DNA of 19,375 nucleotides, from NCBI GenBank assembly GCA_002423155.1, contig DIUV01000045.1, forward strand, positions 70,015 to 89,389. Direction: 5' to 3'. Position 1 is the stretch's first letter, and each line of letters starts with the position of its first letter. A program made the translations under genes and the position numbers. Positions 1 to 8,658 of this stretch are shown piece after piece. The notes under the pieces were generated by a model that worked only from the letters and a program-made list of their open reading frames with translations, ran no database searches and was not told where the DNA came from. The stretch is from Alphaproteobacteria bacterium UBA6149. Lineage in GTDB: Bacteria; Pseudomonadota; Alphaproteobacteria; Rickettsiales; UBA998.

Positions 1-24
1 CCCCGCACAAGGCGGGGATGACAA
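1..24. repeat. Right part of a GC-rich palindromic repeat, cut by the window edge
   Basis: Bases 1-17 form a hairpin with arms CCCCGC and GCGGGG around ACAAG, followed by ATGAC. This is the right half of a palindrome of the GTCAT-CCGC...GCGG-ATGAC type, whose GTCAT start would lie just left of the window. The same GTCAT/ATGAC core with CCGC/GCGG arms occurs at 2513-2538 and, in longer form, at 15244-15332, so this is probably a third member or relative of that family. The flanking sequence (25-90) does not match the other two copies, so membership rests on the core alone. Confidence 0.5.
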
Positions 25-91
25 CTGAGAGTTCAAAGTAACATCTTTAAATATTTCTATTATTCAATATATTGTAGCCTTGTTAACCTTG

Positions 92-106
92 CTGTCGTGT
101 AGGGTG
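92..106. repeat. 15-bp dispersed repeat, copy 1
   Basis: CTGTCGTGTAGGGTG occurs here and again, identically, at 18497-18511. Here it lies 5 bp beyond the stop codon of the minus-strand glycosyltransferase gene. The second copy lies inside the last codons of the minus-strand PhaC-like gene. The match stops at 15 bp on both sides. It could be the end of a dispersed element or a shared 3'-end motif. Confidence 0.5.
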
Positions 107-111
107 AGAAA

Positions 112-1266
112 TTATAACAATTCTTGATAAATATTTAAGGTTTTGTTACACATAACTTCACTAGAAAAGTTATTTTGCACATTAAAAACTGCATTTGCAG
201 CGATTGCTTGATACTCATTCTCATCTAATTCTAAGGCTTCAGCAATTTTTTCTGCCAATTCCCCCTCGTCATTTACCGCCACCAGCCAGCCAGTTTTTCC
301 CATCTGAGCATTTTCAGCATCTATAATGGTTTCACAAGCTCCACCGTGACGCGTAGCAATTACGGGTCTGCCCACAGATTGCGCTTCAATCGGCACGCGA
401 CCAAATGCTTCTGGCTCAATCGAGGGAGTAACTATCAGGCGAGCCAATGCATAAGCTTCATTCATCCACGGAGTATTGCCCACTAAGCGCACTCGTCCTT
501 CTAAGCCAATATCTTTGATTAATTCGCGTAATTTAGCAGCAAATGCTGGGTGTTTTTCTTCATCGCCAACGAACAAGCAAGTGAAATTGCGATGCGGTAT
601 TTTCGCCAAGGCGCGCACACAAAATTCGTGTCCTTTCCAACGCGTAACCCTACCTGGTAACAAAATAATCGGCAAACCGTCATTATCAATATGCCATTTT
701 TGCACCAACTCCGCCATGCGTGTGGGCATGATTTTTTCAATACCGAATTTGCTTAAATCTACACCGCGCTGCACTACCCGTAATTTATCTGCATCCATAT
801 CATAATTTGCCATAATATGTTCGGCAATAAAGTTAGACACCGCAATTACCTGCTCTCCACGAATCATCACACTATTATAATATTTCTTTAAGCGTGATTT
901 AGCACTGTAAGTTCCATGAAAAGTAGTCACCAAAGGAATATTAGTACGCTTTGCTGCAATTAAGGCGCTCCAAGCGGGGGCACGTGAACGGGCGTGAATA
1001 ATACTTACATTTTCCTTGACTATAATATCGGTCAAAATGGCTGCATTTTTCCAGATAACCAATGGGTTTTTACTCGCCAAGGGTAATTTTATATGCTCCG
1101 CCCCCGCACGTAGAACCTGCGACACCATCTCTCCACCTTGGGACGCAACCAGAGCACGCCAACCAGCCTGCGTAATAGCATTCGCCATTTCAACCGTGCC
1201 GCGCTCTACTCCACCTGTGCGTAATTCTGGCAATACTTGCAAAATAGTAGGAGTATTTTCCAACAT
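112..1266 (-). CDS. Glycosyltransferase family 4 protein (GT-B fold)
   Basis: A 384-residue retaining glycosyltransferase that moves a sugar from a nucleotide-sugar donor to an acceptor, probably in surface polysaccharide or lipopolysaccharide synthesis on the cytoplasmic side of the inner membrane. The N-terminal acceptor domain begins ILQVLPELRTGGVERGTVEM, the usual glycine loop after the first strand. The C-terminal donor domain has LLPGRVTRWKG near residue 203 and the EX7E motif as E286...E294 (EAFGRVPIE), then RPVIATRHGGACETI, which normally contacts the nucleotide. Length is normal for GT4. The start ATG lies 7 bp after the stop of the deacetylase gene, so the two are probably co-transcribed and perhaps translationally coupled; there is no strong ribosome site of its own. 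The exact sugar and acceptor cannot be read from the sequence. Confidence 0.9.
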   Translation of the reverse strand: MLENTPTILQVLPELRTGGVERGTVEMANAITQAGWRALVASQGGEMVSQVLRAGAEHIKLPLASKNPLVIWKNAAILTDIIVKENVSIIHARSRAPAWSALIAAKRTNIPLVTTFHGTYSAKSRLKKYYNSVMIRGEQVIAVSNFIAEHIMANYDMDADKLRVVQRGVDLSKFGIEKIMPTRMAELVQKWHIDNDGLPIILLPGRVTRWKGHEFCVRALAKIPHRNFTCLFVGDEEKHPAFAAKLRELIKDIGLEGRVRLVGNTPWMNEAYALARLIVTPSIEPEAFGRVPIEAQSVGRPVIATRHGGACETIIDAENAQMGKTGWLVAVNDEGELAEKIAEALELDENEYQAIAANAVFNVQNNFSSEVMCNKTLNIYQELL

Positions 1267-1273
1267 AATATCT

Positions 1274-2443
1274 TTATCTTTTCGCTATGGCACTTAAAGG
1301 AGCAAGTGCAACGTCTGATTTAGTACGATTTTTAAACCAATTATCTAAAACCACTGCCTGTGCTGGGGTTGGTTCAGTTAGTAATATAGCCGTTTGTTGT
1401 TTGATGGCGATATCTTGCAGCCCAACCAAACTATCCATCCAACCATCTTCACCTGCGAAACGATCTAATTTACTATCCATATATAATATTTTACTACCCG
1501 ATGCCGTACCAGCAGGGCGATAATCACGATTGCGCATGGCGACCAACAAACCGCGTTGCTTTAATTCTGCCACAAATAAATCCATGGAACGATAAGTGCT
1601 TAAAATCTCATTTTCAGGAGCAATAAACCCTACATAGCCGCTGGCAGATGCCATTATTTTATGCATTCTTTTAATATTTTCTTCTACAGAATTATCTTTT
1701 AACAAGGCTAACGGACCCGGGTCAGAAGCGGGGAAATCGGCAAACTCCATAGGTAAATCCAACCATACTTCATGCCCAGCAATCCGCGCCTTACTAACTA
1801 ATTGCTCTAAATTATCCGCATAAGGGGAAAAACTCAGCGTAACTTCTGGCGGCAAAGACATGGCAAATTCGGTGGTTTTATTATCAATACCTAGACCTGT
1901 AATGGTGATGGAAATCACAGGTTTATCCGCCGCCACCTTATCGGGACGGCTGTAATATTGCCACGGTAAAACATTCTCGGCATTTATCTTTGGTATTTTT
2001 CCCTCATCGGTCACTTCTACCAATGATGGGTTCAGACTAGGGCGCATAGGCGAGCTAACATCATATACTTCCACGGGGGTTTTGGTGATGGTAGAGGAAG
2101 TATCAACAGGAGATTTACTGGTTGGAGATTTACTGGCGTTAGGAGTTTTTGCATCTGGGGTTGCTGATTTTTCCTGCGGCAATTTCCCTGCGCTAGCCTG
2201 TGGTGCTTTTGCAATATTGCTAGAAACCTCAATCTTTTCGTTGGGCTTAAATATATTACCCTCAATTGCTCCCGAAGATAAAATAATCCGCGCCTGCTTA
2301 CCAACATCCAACGCATTTTTAACTTGAGCAGCACCACCCGAAAGCAACAAAAACAAAGAAACCAGCCAAAGAACAGCAAAAATGGCACTGCAAACTAACA
2401 GAACCCACTGCAGCGGGGAAAAATTACGCTGCATTTTCACCAT
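1274..2443 (-). CDS. Divergent polysaccharide deacetylase family protein (DUF610/YibQ-like)
   Basis: A 389-residue membrane-anchored periplasmic protein. An N-terminal transmembrane anchor (about residues 11-38) is followed by a low-complexity linker rich in Pro, Lys, Ser and Thr to about residue 150, then a C-terminal domain of the divergent polysaccharide deacetylase family (PF04748). Recognisable blocks are VTLSFSPYA, GHEVWLDLPMEF, DPGPLALL and SGYVGF. The strand that carries an Asp pair in classical deacetylases reads ITITGLG here, so deacetylase activity is doubtful. The ATG at 2443 is chosen because AAAGGAG sits 6 bases before it; an upstream in-frame ATG at 2479 has no such site. In many proteobacteria this family sits next to envC and ctpA, as here, which suggests a part in septal cell-wall remodelling. 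The biochemical role is unproven. Confidence 0.85.
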   Translation of the reverse strand: MVKMQRNFSPLQWVLLVCSAIFAVLWLVSLFLLLSGGAAQVKNALDVGKQARIILSSGAIEGNIFKPNEKIEVSSNIAKAPQASAGKLPQEKSATPDAKTPNASKSPTSKSPVDTSSTITKTPVEVYDVSSPMRPSLNPSLVEVTDEGKIPKINAENVLPWQYYSRPDKVAADKPVISITITGLGIDNKTTEFAMSLPPEVTLSFSPYADNLEQLVSKARIAGHEVWLDLPMEFADFPASDPGPLALLKDNSVEENIKRMHKIMASASGYVGFIAPENEILSTYRSMDLFVAELKQRGLLVAMRNRDYRPAGTASGSKILYMDSKLDRFAGEDGWMDSLVGLQDIAIKQQTAILLTEPTPAQAVVLDNWFKNRTKSDVALAPLSAIAKR

Positions 2444-2484
2444 ATTTAGCTCCTTTCTTTGCAGAGTTATTTCACACAATAGTT

Positions 2485-2585
2485 AATTTTATTTTTCATA
2501 AAATTCTCCATCGTCATACCGCTGTAGAGCGGTATGACAAAAAATATTTTAGTGAAAAGTTATAAATTAACGAGGTGAATTCACC
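2485..2585. repeat. MITE-like palindromic element, short copy
   Basis: A roughly 100-bp imperfect palindrome fills most of the ctpA-deacetylase gap. Its centre is a perfect hairpin at 2513-2538, arms GTCATACCGCT and AGCGGTATGAC around GTAG. The outer parts are also partly complementary: TTAATTTTA on the left, AAATTAACGAGGTGAATTC on the right. The left 40 bases and right 50 bases match, with scattered differences, the two ends of the longer element at 15191-15384, so the two are copies of one family. On the minus-strand transcript the hairpin lacks a following U-run, so it is not a clear terminator, but it could stabilise or process the mRNA. Confidence 0.75.
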
Positions 2586-2636
2586 ATGCCTTTCTTTGTA
2601 TAGTTAGTCATTTTTATTTGAACTATAAACCAAAAT

Positions 2637-4178
2637 CTATTTCTTATTCTTGTCGTAAACCGACAGGGCACGCAATAAATCCAAGGCGCGAGTTAATTGG
2701 AAATCTTCTGAGGTTTTTAACTCACCATTTTTCAAGACCGAATCTTTACCTCCCGAAGTAGGGTTAGTATTTTTGTTTTCTTGAATGTTTTGCAAGCTTT
2801 TAATCGTCGAAGAATTAGGTTTTTTATCGCTCTTCGCCTCGTCTTCATTTTTCAAACGATGCGCTAAGTCTGACTCAAAACGAACATTTTTCTGCGCGGA
2901 TATCGGCACAATCTTTGATGGCTCTACCACCACATCAGGCGTAATCCCCTTTGCCTGAATAGATTTGCCCGATGGAGTATAATAACGTGAAGTAGTTAAA
3001 CGCATAGCGCCATTATTATTCAATGGGATAATCGTCTGCACCGAACCTTTACCAAAAGATTGTGTACCCAAAATAATCGCCCGTTTATTATCCTGCAAAG
3101 CACCTGCTACAATCTCTGAAGCAGAGGCGGAGCCATTATTAATCAAAACCACCATCGGCAATCCGTTAATAACATCTCCTGCTTTAGCACTAAAATGCTT
3201 ATTATCATTGGGGTTACGATTACGTGTAGAAACAATTTCTCCGTTTTCCAAGAAATCATCAGAAATATCAATTGCCTGATCCAACAAACCGCCCGGATTG
3301 TTACGTAAATCCAGTACTAAACCACGCATCGCAGGTTTAATTTCCTGTTTTAACTTAGCAATTGCGGCTTCCATATCGCCTGCCGATTTTTCGGAGAAAG
3401 AATTAACTCGCACATAGCCAATATCTCCCTCTGTACGGGATTTAACGGGCTGAATCTGGATAGTTTCACGAATCAAAGTAAACTCTAAAGGCTCTTGCGC
3501 GCCCTCACGTAGAACTGTCAATTTCACCGAAGAACCAACTTTGCCACGCATTTTTTCTACTGATTGTTGTAAAGTAGTGCCATAAACTTGGTCATTATCT
3601 ATCTGGCTAACATAATCGCCCGAGTGAATACCCGCACGAAATGCTGGGCTGCCATCCAACGGAGCAACCACCTTTACTAAGCCACTTTCCATAGTAACTT
3701 CAATACCTAAACCACCAAATTCACCCTTGGTTTGCACTTGCATTTCTTTGAAACTTTTTGCATCCATATAACCAGAATGTGGGTCTAAGGCGGTGAGCAT
3801 ACCATTAATTGCTGATTCTACTAAGTCCTTATCCGAAACATCTTCAACATAATCACTTTTAATGCGCTCAAAAACATCGCCAAATAAATTTAGCAATTCG
3901 TAAGTATTTTCCTGCCCATCCGTAGCAACGCCAGTTGCCGCACCTATCGTACCCTTGATTATAGCTGGTTGAGCTGGGGCTGGTTGAGCTGGAGTATTGG
4001 GATTAGCCTGGGTATTTTTATCTTTTCCCCCAATAACTTCCTGCGCGACTGCTGAGCGTACAATATTAAAATTATTAGAAAAGAATACTCCACTAGCCAA
4101 AGCCGTACTGGCTAATATTAGCACCGTAAACGAACGAGTTTTAGACCAAGACAAAGATTTAACCAACTGTATTTTCAT
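2637..4178 (-). CDS. ctpA: S41 family C-terminal processing peptidase
   Basis: A 513-residue periplasmic serine protease that trims or degrades exported proteins from their C-termini. An N-terminal signal or anchor segment (about residues 16-33) is followed by a Pro/Ala/Gln-rich linker, a PDZ domain from about 145 to 235 (GGLGIEV, GSPAFRAGIHSGDYVSQID) and the S41 protease domain. The Ser/Lys dyad is S352 in NNGSASASEIVAG and K377 in SFGKGSVQ; the 25-residue spacing equals that of known CTP enzymes. The C-terminal 80 residues are Lys/Asn-rich and low in complexity. The gene is 91 bp downstream of envC on the same strand. In this family, cell-wall hydrolases and their regulators are known substrates, which fits the EnvC neighbour. 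No clear ribosome site precedes the ATG. Confidence 0.95.
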   Translation of the reverse strand: MKIQLVKSLSWSKTRSFTVLILASTALASGVFFSNNFNIVRSAVAQEVIGGKDKNTQANPNTPAQPAPAQPAIIKGTIGAATGVATDGQENTYELLNLFGDVFERIKSDYVEDVSDKDLVESAINGMLTALDPHSGYMDAKSFKEMQVQTKGEFGGLGIEVTMESGLVKVVAPLDGSPAFRAGIHSGDYVSQIDNDQVYGTTLQQSVEKMRGKVGSSVKLTVLREGAQEPLEFTLIRETIQIQPVKSRTEGDIGYVRVNSFSEKSAGDMEAAIAKLKQEIKPAMRGLVLDLRNNPGGLLDQAIDISDDFLENGEIVSTRNRNPNDNKHFSAKAGDVINGLPMVVLINNGSASASEIVAGALQDNKRAIILGTQSFGKGSVQTIIPLNNNGAMRLTTSRYYTPSGKSIQAKGITPDVVVEPSKIVPISAQKNVRFESDLAHRLKNEDEAKSDKKPNSSTIKSLQNIQENKNTNPTSGGKDSVLKNGELKTSEDFQLTRALDLLRALSVYDKNKK

Positions 4179-4254
4179 ATATTTTCATTATAATTATATT
4201 GTTTTACCAAGATATTAAAGTCACTCCCACTTAAACATAAATAGTGCACACCAA

Positions 4255-4282
4255 CTAACCAAATTTTAGCTAACCAAATTTT
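4255..4282. repeat. Tandem 13-bp direct repeat across the envC stop codon
   Basis: CTAACCAAATTTT occurs at 4255-4267 and again at 4270-4282, with AG between them (15-bp period). The right copy contains the envC stop codon (CTA at 4270-4272 on the plus strand). It looks like a small tandem duplication just past the end of the gene; no function is evident. Confidence 0.8.
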
Positions 4283-5544
4283 GCAGCATTTTTTGAAATA
4301 GCAGAAAACATTGGTGCAGGATTAATGGGTTTTCCTTCTTTGCGCAATTCCATATATAGTCGTTTTGACGTTACTCCACCACTACCCATAACACCAACTG
4401 GCTCTCCTTCCAAGAGGAACTGTCCAGCCTCGCACTCTAAAGATGCGAATCCTGCTAATAGTGTGTGATATTGATTACTATGCCGCAAAATAACCACCAA
4501 TCCATAATCCATAAAGTCCCCTGCGAACATTACTTCTCCATCATAAGGGGCAATAACTTGTGCACCTGCGCGAGTTTGAATATCTACCCCCTTCATCGTT
4601 TCGTTCAAACCCTTTTTTTGCCCATAACTTGCCAATATTTTTCCACTCACAGGCAAATGTAACTTGCCTCCACTTTGTGGAAATTCTCGCAATTTTATGT
4701 TACTATGCGCGGCTCTAATCGGTTTTTTACGTATAACAGGTTGATTATATTCTTGGTTGTTGGTTTGTTGTTTGTTGGCTTCTTGTTGCTCTAATTCAGC
4801 TTGTTTTTCTGCCAATTTGCGATTTAGTTCTTGCTTGCGCCGCTCCGCTTCTAAAGCCGCGATGAAAGATTGTAAATCACGGGATTTTTTAGATAATTGC
4901 TTAACCCTATCGCGAGCCAGTTTATTTTGGCTATATAATTGCGTAGCTAATTTTTGGCGCTTACTCAAAGCATTACGCAATTCATTGCGCCGCGCCTCCC
5001 AATTAGCAGTTACTTTGCTAATTTCATCACGTTTTTTTATTATGCCTGTTTCTAATTCTTTTAAGCTATTAATTTGCAAATTTATTTCCTGCATTTGTTG
5101 CCGAATATCTTCACTCATCATACCAATTGCCCGCGCGGCATGCACCTTGCCCGACAAGCCTTCTGGCATCGCCAAAACTGCCTCTTTGGGAGCGCGCTCC
5201 AAACGCAAAGCGGTAGAAATCATCGCAGAAAGTTCTGCACTTTTACCAGTGAGTGACTTTTTTTGTTGCGTGCGCTTTTCTTCTAACCCGTCTAATTTAT
5301 CTTCTAAATCCGTCAGTGCGGTTTCAGATTTTTGTAATTTTATTGCTACATCAGCGGTTTCACGCTGCATTTGCGTTAATTCTTTTTGCAGATTATCAAT
5401 ATTTTTCTGCACCTGCTCCGCCTGCTCTTGCGATGCTTTCAAATTTTCCTGCGTTTGCAAAAGCTCAGCTTTTTTGTCCTCCGCCTGTGCAGAATGGGCA
5501 ACAGAAAGAGTTATTATTGCAAACAAAATAAACAAGTGATTCAT
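4270..5544 (-). CDS. envC: EnvC-like murein hydrolase activator (coiled coil plus degenerate LytM domain)
   Basis: A 424-residue periplasmic protein with a signal peptide (about residues 1-21, cleavage after AQA). Residues 22-255 form a long Glu/Gln/Lys-rich coiled coil, and residues about 293-420 an M23/LytM-type domain. The zinc ligands of active LytM peptidases are missing: the HxGxD motif reads MKGVD, the usual YAH is LAG, and the final HLH is RLYME. Such degenerate domains are typical of EnvC proteins, which activate division amidases rather than cut peptidoglycan themselves. Thus it probably switches on an N-acetylmuramoyl-L-alanine amidase at the septum. The gene starts 27 bp after the secA terminator hairpin, so it probably has its own promoter in the AT-rich stretch there. 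ctpA and the YibQ-like gene follow it. Confidence 0.9.
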   Translation of the reverse strand: MNHLFILFAIITLSVAHSAQAEDKKAELLQTQENLKASQEQAEQVQKNIDNLQKELTQMQRETADVAIKLQKSETALTDLEDKLDGLEEKRTQQKKSLTGKSAELSAMISTALRLERAPKEAVLAMPEGLSGKVHAARAIGMMSEDIRQQMQEINLQINSLKELETGIIKKRDEISKVTANWEARRNELRNALSKRQKLATQLYSQNKLARDRVKQLSKKSRDLQSFIAALEAERRKQELNRKLAEKQAELEQQEANKQQTNNQEYNQPVIRKKPIRAAHSNIKLREFPQSGGKLHLPVSGKILASYGQKKGLNETMKGVDIQTRAGAQVIAPYDGEVMFAGDFMDYGLVVILRHSNQYHTLLAGFASLECEAGQFLLEGEPVGVMGSGGVTSKRLYMELRKEGKPINPAPMFSAISKNAAKFG

Positions 5545-5564
5545 ATATATTTTCTATATGTTTT

Positions 5565-5600
5565 TTATCAAAAAGCCCCCACATTAATGTAGGGGCTTTT
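5565..5600 (-). terminator. Rho-independent terminator of secA
   Basis: A near-perfect palindrome at 5571-5600: AAAAGCCCC pairs with GGGGCTTTT, extended by ACAT-TA-ATGT at the tip with one C/A mismatch. Read on the minus strand it ends GGGGGCTTTTTGAT, so it terminates secA transcripts 18 bp after the secA stop codon. Only about 26 bp then remain before the envC start. Confidence 0.85.
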
Positions 5601-5617
5601 ATTGCAAGATTTACAGC

Positions 5618-8260
5618 CTAAACCAATTTCCCATGGCAATGTTTATATTTCTCGCCCGAACCACAAGGGCAAGGTTCATTGCGACCAATCTCACCCCAGC
5701 TGGCGGGATCAGAGGGGTTTAGATGAATTTGTGTATTTTTTGCCTGATGTTCAATCGCTTCTTCTCCATCATCCACCAATTCCGTATGAATTTGCAAATG
5801 CGCCAAACGCTCAGTCACTAATTCACGCAAATGGCGGAGCATAGCTTCAAACAAAGCAAATGCTTCTTGCTTATATTCATTTAAAGGATCTCGCTGACCA
5901 TAACCGCGCAAATGAATGCCACTACGCAGGTGATCTAAGGCATGCAGATGCTCTTTCCATAGCTGGTCTAACGTTTGTAACAACAAACGTTTGCGCACTA
6001 CATTCATCATTTCTTCGCCGTAATTACCTTCTTTTTCTTCCATTTGTTCGTCGGTGGCTTTTACCAAACGCTCTAAAATTTCTTCGTCAGCGATGCCCTC
6101 TTCTTTTGCCCAGGCTTGTACGGGCAAATCCAAATCGAAAATGCGGAGAATTTCTTGGTGTAAGCCTTCCATATCCCATTGTTCGGGATAAGAACGTTGG
6201 GGAATATGCGCCGTTACTAATAATTCGCAAACATCCAAGCGCATATCATCCGCTTCTTCTTTTACATTCTCGGCATCCATTAACTCGATACGTTGTTCAA
6301 AAATGACTTTGCGTTGATCATTCATTACATCGTCATATTTCAACACGTTTTTACGCATATCATAATTACGCGCTTCTACTTTTCCTTGGGCGCGTTCTAA
6401 TGCTTTATTCATCCAGGGGTGGATAATTGCTTCCCCTGCTTTTAATCCCAAACGCTGCAACATTCCGTCTATGCGCTCCGAACCAAAAATGCGCATTAAA
6501 TCATCTTCCAGCGAGATATAAAATTTTGAGCGCCCCGGATCACCCTGACGACCCGAACGACCGCGTAATTGATTATCAATCCGGCGCGATTCATGCCGCT
6601 CAGTTCCGATTACGTATAATCCCCCTGCGGCTAAAACTTTTTCTTTATCTTCGGCTACTTGCTTAGACAAATCTTTTTTCATGCGCTCTAAATGTAGCTC
6701 ATTTTCCGCTTGTTTTGCTAATTCATCCAGTAACATATCTTCGTTACCGCCTAGTTTAATATCTGTTCCGCGACCAGCCATGTTAGTAGCGATAGTCACC
6801 GAACCAGATTTACCTGCTTGAGCGACAATATAGGCTTCTTGCTCATGATAACGCGCATTTAAAACTTTGTGAGGAATCTTTTGTTTTTTCAAAATATTAG
6901 AAAGCTCTTCCGATTGCTCAATCGAAACAGTGCCCACCAATACAGGCTGCCCAGTTTTTTGTGCGGCTTTAATTTCTGCCGCTACTGCTTCGTATTTTTC
7001 TGTACGGGTACGATAAATTTCGTCATGCTCATCAATGCGAGATACGGGAATGTTGGTAGGAATTTCTGCTACTTCTAATTTATAAATATAAGAAAATTCA
7101 TTCGCTTCAGTAAGCGCTGTTCCCGTCATCCCCGATAATTTTGGATAAAGACGGAAATAATTCTGGAAAGTGATGGAAGCCAAAGTCTGATTTTCATTTT
7201 GAATAGAAACTTTTTCTTTTGCTTCTAAAGCCTGATGCAAACCATCGGAATAACGCCGTCCGTCCATCATCCGCCCGGTGAATTCATCAATAATGATAAC
7301 TTTATCATCTTTAACGATATAATCTACATCAATGGTGAATAATTTATGGGCGCGTAATGCCTGATTAACATGATGTACTAACAATACATTGGCAATATCA
7401 TACATACTACCGCCCGCTTCCAACAAGCCCGCTTGTACCAACAAATCTTCAACTTTTTGGGTGCCTTCTTCATTCAAAACTACGCTACGCGCTTTTTCGT
7501 CCAAATCATAATCGGTTTTTTCTAGCGGCGCGATTAGCTCATCCACCCGAACATATAAATCGGTGCTGTCTTCTACTGGTCCAGAAATAATCAACGGCGT
7601 GCGTGCTTCGTCAATTAGGATAGAATCCACCTCATCCACCACTGCGTAATTAAATGGGCGCTGCACCATTGCATCCCGCGAATATTTCATATTATCACGC
7701 AGATAATCAAAACCTAGCTCGTTATTGGTAGCATAAGTAATGTCGCAAGCGTAAGCTTCTTTGCGGGCATAATCTTCTAAATCATTGGTGATAACTCCTA
7801 CCGTCAATCCCAAGAATCTATAAAGTTTGCCCATCCATTCTGAGTCACGCCGCGCCAGATAATCATTCACGGTTACTACATGCACACCCTTGCCTTCCAG
7901 CGCGTTTAAATACACCGCCAAGGTTGCCACCAGAGTTTTACCTTCCCCAGTTTTCATCTCGGCTATGCGTCCTTCATGCAGCACCATTCCGCCTATCATC
8001 TGCACATCAAAATGGCGCATGCCCATCACGCGTTTTGACGCTTCGCGCACTACCGCAAAAGCTTCGGGTAATAAAGCATCTAATTTTTCGTCCACCTGCA
8101 AACGATTGCGAAATTCCTGAGTTTTCTCCGTCAATTCCGTATCGCTTAATTTTTGCAGATTTTGCTCAAACGCATTGACGCGCTCCACTTTCCGATAATA
8201 GGGGCGAAGCAAACGCTCATTAGCATTACCAAAAACTTTACGGGCGATATTAGCTAACAT
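5618..8260 (-). CDS. secA: Preprotein translocase ATPase SecA
   Basis: An 880-residue motor ATPase that pushes unfolded preproteins through SecYEG across the inner membrane. Features in order: Walker A as GEGKT at 105-109, the DEAD-type segment DEVDSILIDEARTPLIISG, the helicase-like motif TNMAGRGTDIKLGG, the arginine-finger segment QLRGRSGRQGDPG, and a C-terminal zinc-binding SEC-C motif (NEPCPCGSGEKYKHCHG) that binds SecB and phospholipids. Length and domain order are normal. AAGGA lies 12 bases before the ATG, a rather long spacing. Upstream on the minus strand a perfect TATAAT (plus-strand 8287-8292) could be a -10 box, but no good -35 is seen. parE ends 107 bp upstream on the same strand. 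Confidence 0.98.
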   Translation of the reverse strand: MLANIARKVFGNANERLLRPYYRKVERVNAFEQNLQKLSDTELTEKTQEFRNRLQVDEKLDALLPEAFAVVREASKRVMGMRHFDVQMIGGMVLHEGRIAEMKTGEGKTLVATLAVYLNALEGKGVHVVTVNDYLARRDSEWMGKLYRFLGLTVGVITNDLEDYARKEAYACDITYATNNELGFDYLRDNMKYSRDAMVQRPFNYAVVDEVDSILIDEARTPLIISGPVEDSTDLYVRVDELIAPLEKTDYDLDEKARSVVLNEEGTQKVEDLLVQAGLLEAGGSMYDIANVLLVHHVNQALRAHKLFTIDVDYIVKDDKVIIIDEFTGRMMDGRRYSDGLHQALEAKEKVSIQNENQTLASITFQNYFRLYPKLSGMTGTALTEANEFSYIYKLEVAEIPTNIPVSRIDEHDEIYRTRTEKYEAVAAEIKAAQKTGQPVLVGTVSIEQSEELSNILKKQKIPHKVLNARYHEQEAYIVAQAGKSGSVTIATNMAGRGTDIKLGGNEDMLLDELAKQAENELHLERMKKDLSKQVAEDKEKVLAAGGLYVIGTERHESRRIDNQLRGRSGRQGDPGRSKFYISLEDDLMRIFGSERIDGMLQRLGLKAGEAIIHPWMNKALERAQGKVEARNYDMRKNVLKYDDVMNDQRKVIFEQRIELMDAENVKEEADDMRLDVCELLVTAHIPQRSYPEQWDMEGLHQEILRIFDLDLPVQAWAKEEGIADEEILERLVKATDEQMEEKEGNYGEEMMNVVRKRLLLQTLDQLWKEHLHALDHLRSGIHLRGYGQRDPLNEYKQEAFALFEAMLRHLRELVTERLAHLQIHTELVDDGEEAIEHQAKNTQIHLNPSDPASWGEIGRNEPCPCGSGEKYKHCHGKLV

Positions 8261-8367
8261 GATGGGGGAGTATCCTTACACAATATATTATATTTTCATT
8301 GTGTATTAGTTAGTGCAGGAGCACCACTTATGCAAGAGCTACTGTTATTTTATCAATTTTTATTAGC

Positions 8368-8658
8368 TTACCATAACAAATCATCATAGTTCCTAGATCC
8401 ATGCAATATATTAATAATCTCAACGTAGTCTTTTGCGGTACGATAAAATATAAGATAGTCACGATAGACGCAGCGCCTAATTCCAACCTGTTCATAACGC
8501 GGAACCAAGGGATAAATTTTATGAGTATCAGCAAGAGCCAAACAACAATCAATTATTTCATTAATGAAGCTTATCGCGCGAACAGGATTATGCTCATAAA
8601 TGAAATCGCTGATTTGCTGTAAACTAGCATACGCGGCATCAGTAATAACAACTTTCAT
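8368..8658 (-). CDS. parE: ParE-type toxin (RelE/ParE superfamily)
   Basis: A 96-residue toxin of a type II toxin-antitoxin pair. The N-terminal helix pair (YASLQQISDFIYEHNPVRAISFINEII) and the C-terminal strands (GIRRCVYRDYLIFYRTAKDYVEIINILHGSRNYDDLL) follow the ParE subgroup pattern: the G(I/M)R...YLIFYR...I.ILHG..N block. ParE toxins poison DNA gyrase, whereas RelE toxins cut mRNA; the HGSRNYDDLL ending favours ParE. Its ATG overlaps the antitoxin stop by four bases (ATGA), so translation is coupled and the toxin follows the antitoxin. It lies between secA and a second toxin-antitoxin pair. Activity in this host is inferred. Confidence 0.88.
   Translation of the reverse strand: MKVVITDAAYASLQQISDFIYEHNPVRAISFINEIIDCCLALADTHKIYPLVPRYEQVGIRRCVYRDYLIFYRTAKDYVEIINILHGSRNYDDLLW

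Noticed and set aside
92..106. CCCTACACGAC on the minus strand matches part of a sequencing adapter
   Set aside because: Only 11 bases match, the flanks differ from the adapter, and the second copy lies inside an open reading frame.
2472..2504. A tiny minus-strand frame of about 10 codons with GGAG before its ATG, upstream of the YibQ-like gene
   Set aside because: It lies inside the palindromic repeat, is lysine/asparagine-rich by AT content, and the other copy of the repeat does not keep it.
4757..5539. A 260-codon open frame on the plus strand opposite envC
   Set aside because: It is antisense to a gene with clear signal peptide, coiled coil and LytM domain; its Cys/Ser-rich composition is the complement of coiled-coil codons.
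8328..8552. A minus-strand frame overlapping the end of parE
   Set aside because: It overlaps parE out of frame and has no recognisable content or ribosome site.
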